Shown here piece by piece: positions 63,261-64,000 of a stretch of 64,000 nucleotides of DNA. Origin of the DNA: Achromobacter spanius (lineage in GTDB: Bacteria; Pseudomonadota; Gammaproteobacteria; Burkholderiales; Burkholderiaceae_B). Below the pieces are notes generated by a model that was not told the origin of the DNA, did not search any database, and saw nothing but the letters and a program-made list of their open reading frames with translations. The stretch is from positions 5,704,001 through 5,768,000 of the forward strand of contig NZ_CP034689.1 in assembly GCF_003994415.1 (NCBI RefSeq). The letters are read 5' to 3'. Positions within the stretch are counted from its first letter, which is position 1. Every line of letters starts with the position of its first letter. A program made the position numbers and the translations under genes.

Positions 63261-64000
63261 TTATTCTTCGATCAGGCAATCAACGTAGTAGCGCTTTTCG
63301 CCATCGGGACCCACTTCATCGGCCAGGCCGTGAATATAGGTTTCGAAGCCGGGGAAGCGTTCGTTGAATTCACGCGCGAATTGCAGGTACTGCACGATGG
63401 TGCGGTTGAAGCGTTCGCCCGGAATCAACAGCGGAATGCCCGGGGGATACGGCGTCAGCAGCACACCCGTGACGCGGCCTTCCAGCTTGTCGATGTCGAC
63501 ACGCTCGACCTCGCGGTGCGCCATGCGCGCAAAGGCGTCCGACGGCTTCAATGCCGGCACCATGTCGCTCAGGTACATCTCGGTGGTCAGGCGGGCGACG
63601 TCGCGCGCGCGATAGGCTTCGTGGATTTCCTGGCAAAGATCGCGCAGGCCCATGCGCTCGTAGCGGCGATGCACGCGGCAGAAGTCCGGCAGGATGCGCC
63701 ACAGCGGCTGGTTGCGGTCGTAGTCATCCTTGAACTGCTGCAAGGCGGTCAACAGCGTGTTCCAGCGGCCCTTGGTGATGCCGATGGTGAACAGGATGAA
63801 GAACGAATACAGGCCGGTCTTTTCAACCACCACGCCGTGCTCGGTCAGGTACTTGGACACCAGCGCGGCCGGAATGCCGGTTTCGCCAAAGCTGCCCGAC
63901 ATGTCCAGCCCCGGCGTGATGACCGTGGCCTTGATCGGGTCCAGCATGTTGAAGCCTTCGGCCATTTCGCCGAAGCCGTGCCAGTGGTCGTTGGCTTCCA
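63261..64000 (-). CDS. Orn/Lys/Arg decarboxylase, C-terminal part
   Basis: The frame is open to the window edge at 64000 (reading EANDHWHGFGEMAEGFNML before the first visible ATG), so the N-terminal wing and PLP-Lys domain lie outside. The visible 245 residues carry the family features ATVITPGLDMSG, EKTGLYSFFILFTIGITKGRW and the C-terminal TPYPPGIPLLIPGERF. These belong to the large AdiA/CadA/SpeF fold-III-like group that makes agmatine, cadaverine or putrescine. The amino acid used cannot be told from this part. Confidence 0.92.
   Translation of the reverse strand, partial: EANDHWHGFGEMAEGFNMLDPIKATVITPGLDMSGSFGETGIPAALVSKYLTEHGVVVEKTGLYSFFILFTIGITKGRWNTLLTALQQFKDDYDRNQPLWRILPDFCRVHRRYERMGLRDLCQEIHEAYRARDVARLTTEMYLSDMVPALKPSDAFARMAHREVERVDIDKLEGRVTGVLLTPYPPGIPLLIPGERFNRTIVQYLQFAREFNERFPGFETYIHGLADEVGPDGEKRYYVDCLIEE

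Overview
The window looks like chromosomal DNA of a high-GC betaproteobacterium of the Alcaligenaceae, most like Achromobacter or Bordetella. This rests on gene content (homogentisate pathway, tandem-riboswitch gcvTHP operon, a TviB/TviC/AsnB polysaccharide locus, paired M81 peptidases with a dipeptide transporter) and on the strong GC bias at third codon positions. The genus is an inference. Almost all of the window is ordinary, densely packed, operon-organised core or accessory chromosome with one simple insertion sequence. No prophage, CRISPR array, tRNA or rRNA was seen.

Layout. 1-6661: aromatic catabolism (MBL hydrolase, FAD monooxygenase, DUF2783 protein, LysR regulator, hmgA, fahA). 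6658-8167: a repeat doublet, then an intact 1285-bp IS481-family element with a 6-bp target duplication. 8183-16230, all minus strand: envelope and regulatory genes (LtaS-like sulfatase-fold transferase, FCD-type GntR regulator, a frameshifted PAP2 phosphatase, a two-component pair, a GlcD-like FAD oxidase, a degenerate biotin-carboxylase-like protein). 16550-19505: phosphohexomutase and pgi. 19532-30922, minus strand: a nine-gene surface-polysaccharide operon whose enzymes fit synthesis of an amidated N-acetyl-galacturonic acid glycan.

30923-31667 is a large non-coding gap holding an operon promoter, a probable small RNA with anti-Shine-Dalgarno motifs and its own promoter and terminator, a strong hairpin, and NtrC-like boxes. 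31668-36900: coq7, an OsmC protein, thyA, a MHYT-GGDEF-EAL protein and folA. 37117-41634: a MocR regulator divergent from an omega-aminotransferase and mmsA, probably a beta-alanine to acetyl-CoA route. 41775-51496: M81 peptidase, complete dipeptide-type ABC transporter, amidase and a second M81 peptidase. 51760-53721: a YdgA-family protein. 53819-58684: gcvT-gcvH-gcvP behind a tandem glycine riboswitch. 58809-64000: ZIP transporter, Mn-type superoxide dismutase, flotillin-like protein, BaiN-type flavoprotein and the C-terminal part of an Orn/Lys/Arg decarboxylase.

The most notable signals are non-coding. A family of about 66-bp inverted repeat units occurs as three doublets, each between convergent genes, and supplies the stop codons of two genes. 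There is also the putative sRNA locus, palindromic operators in front of the GntR and MocR regulators, and two places where a G or C homopolymer one base too short breaks or obscures a reading frame.
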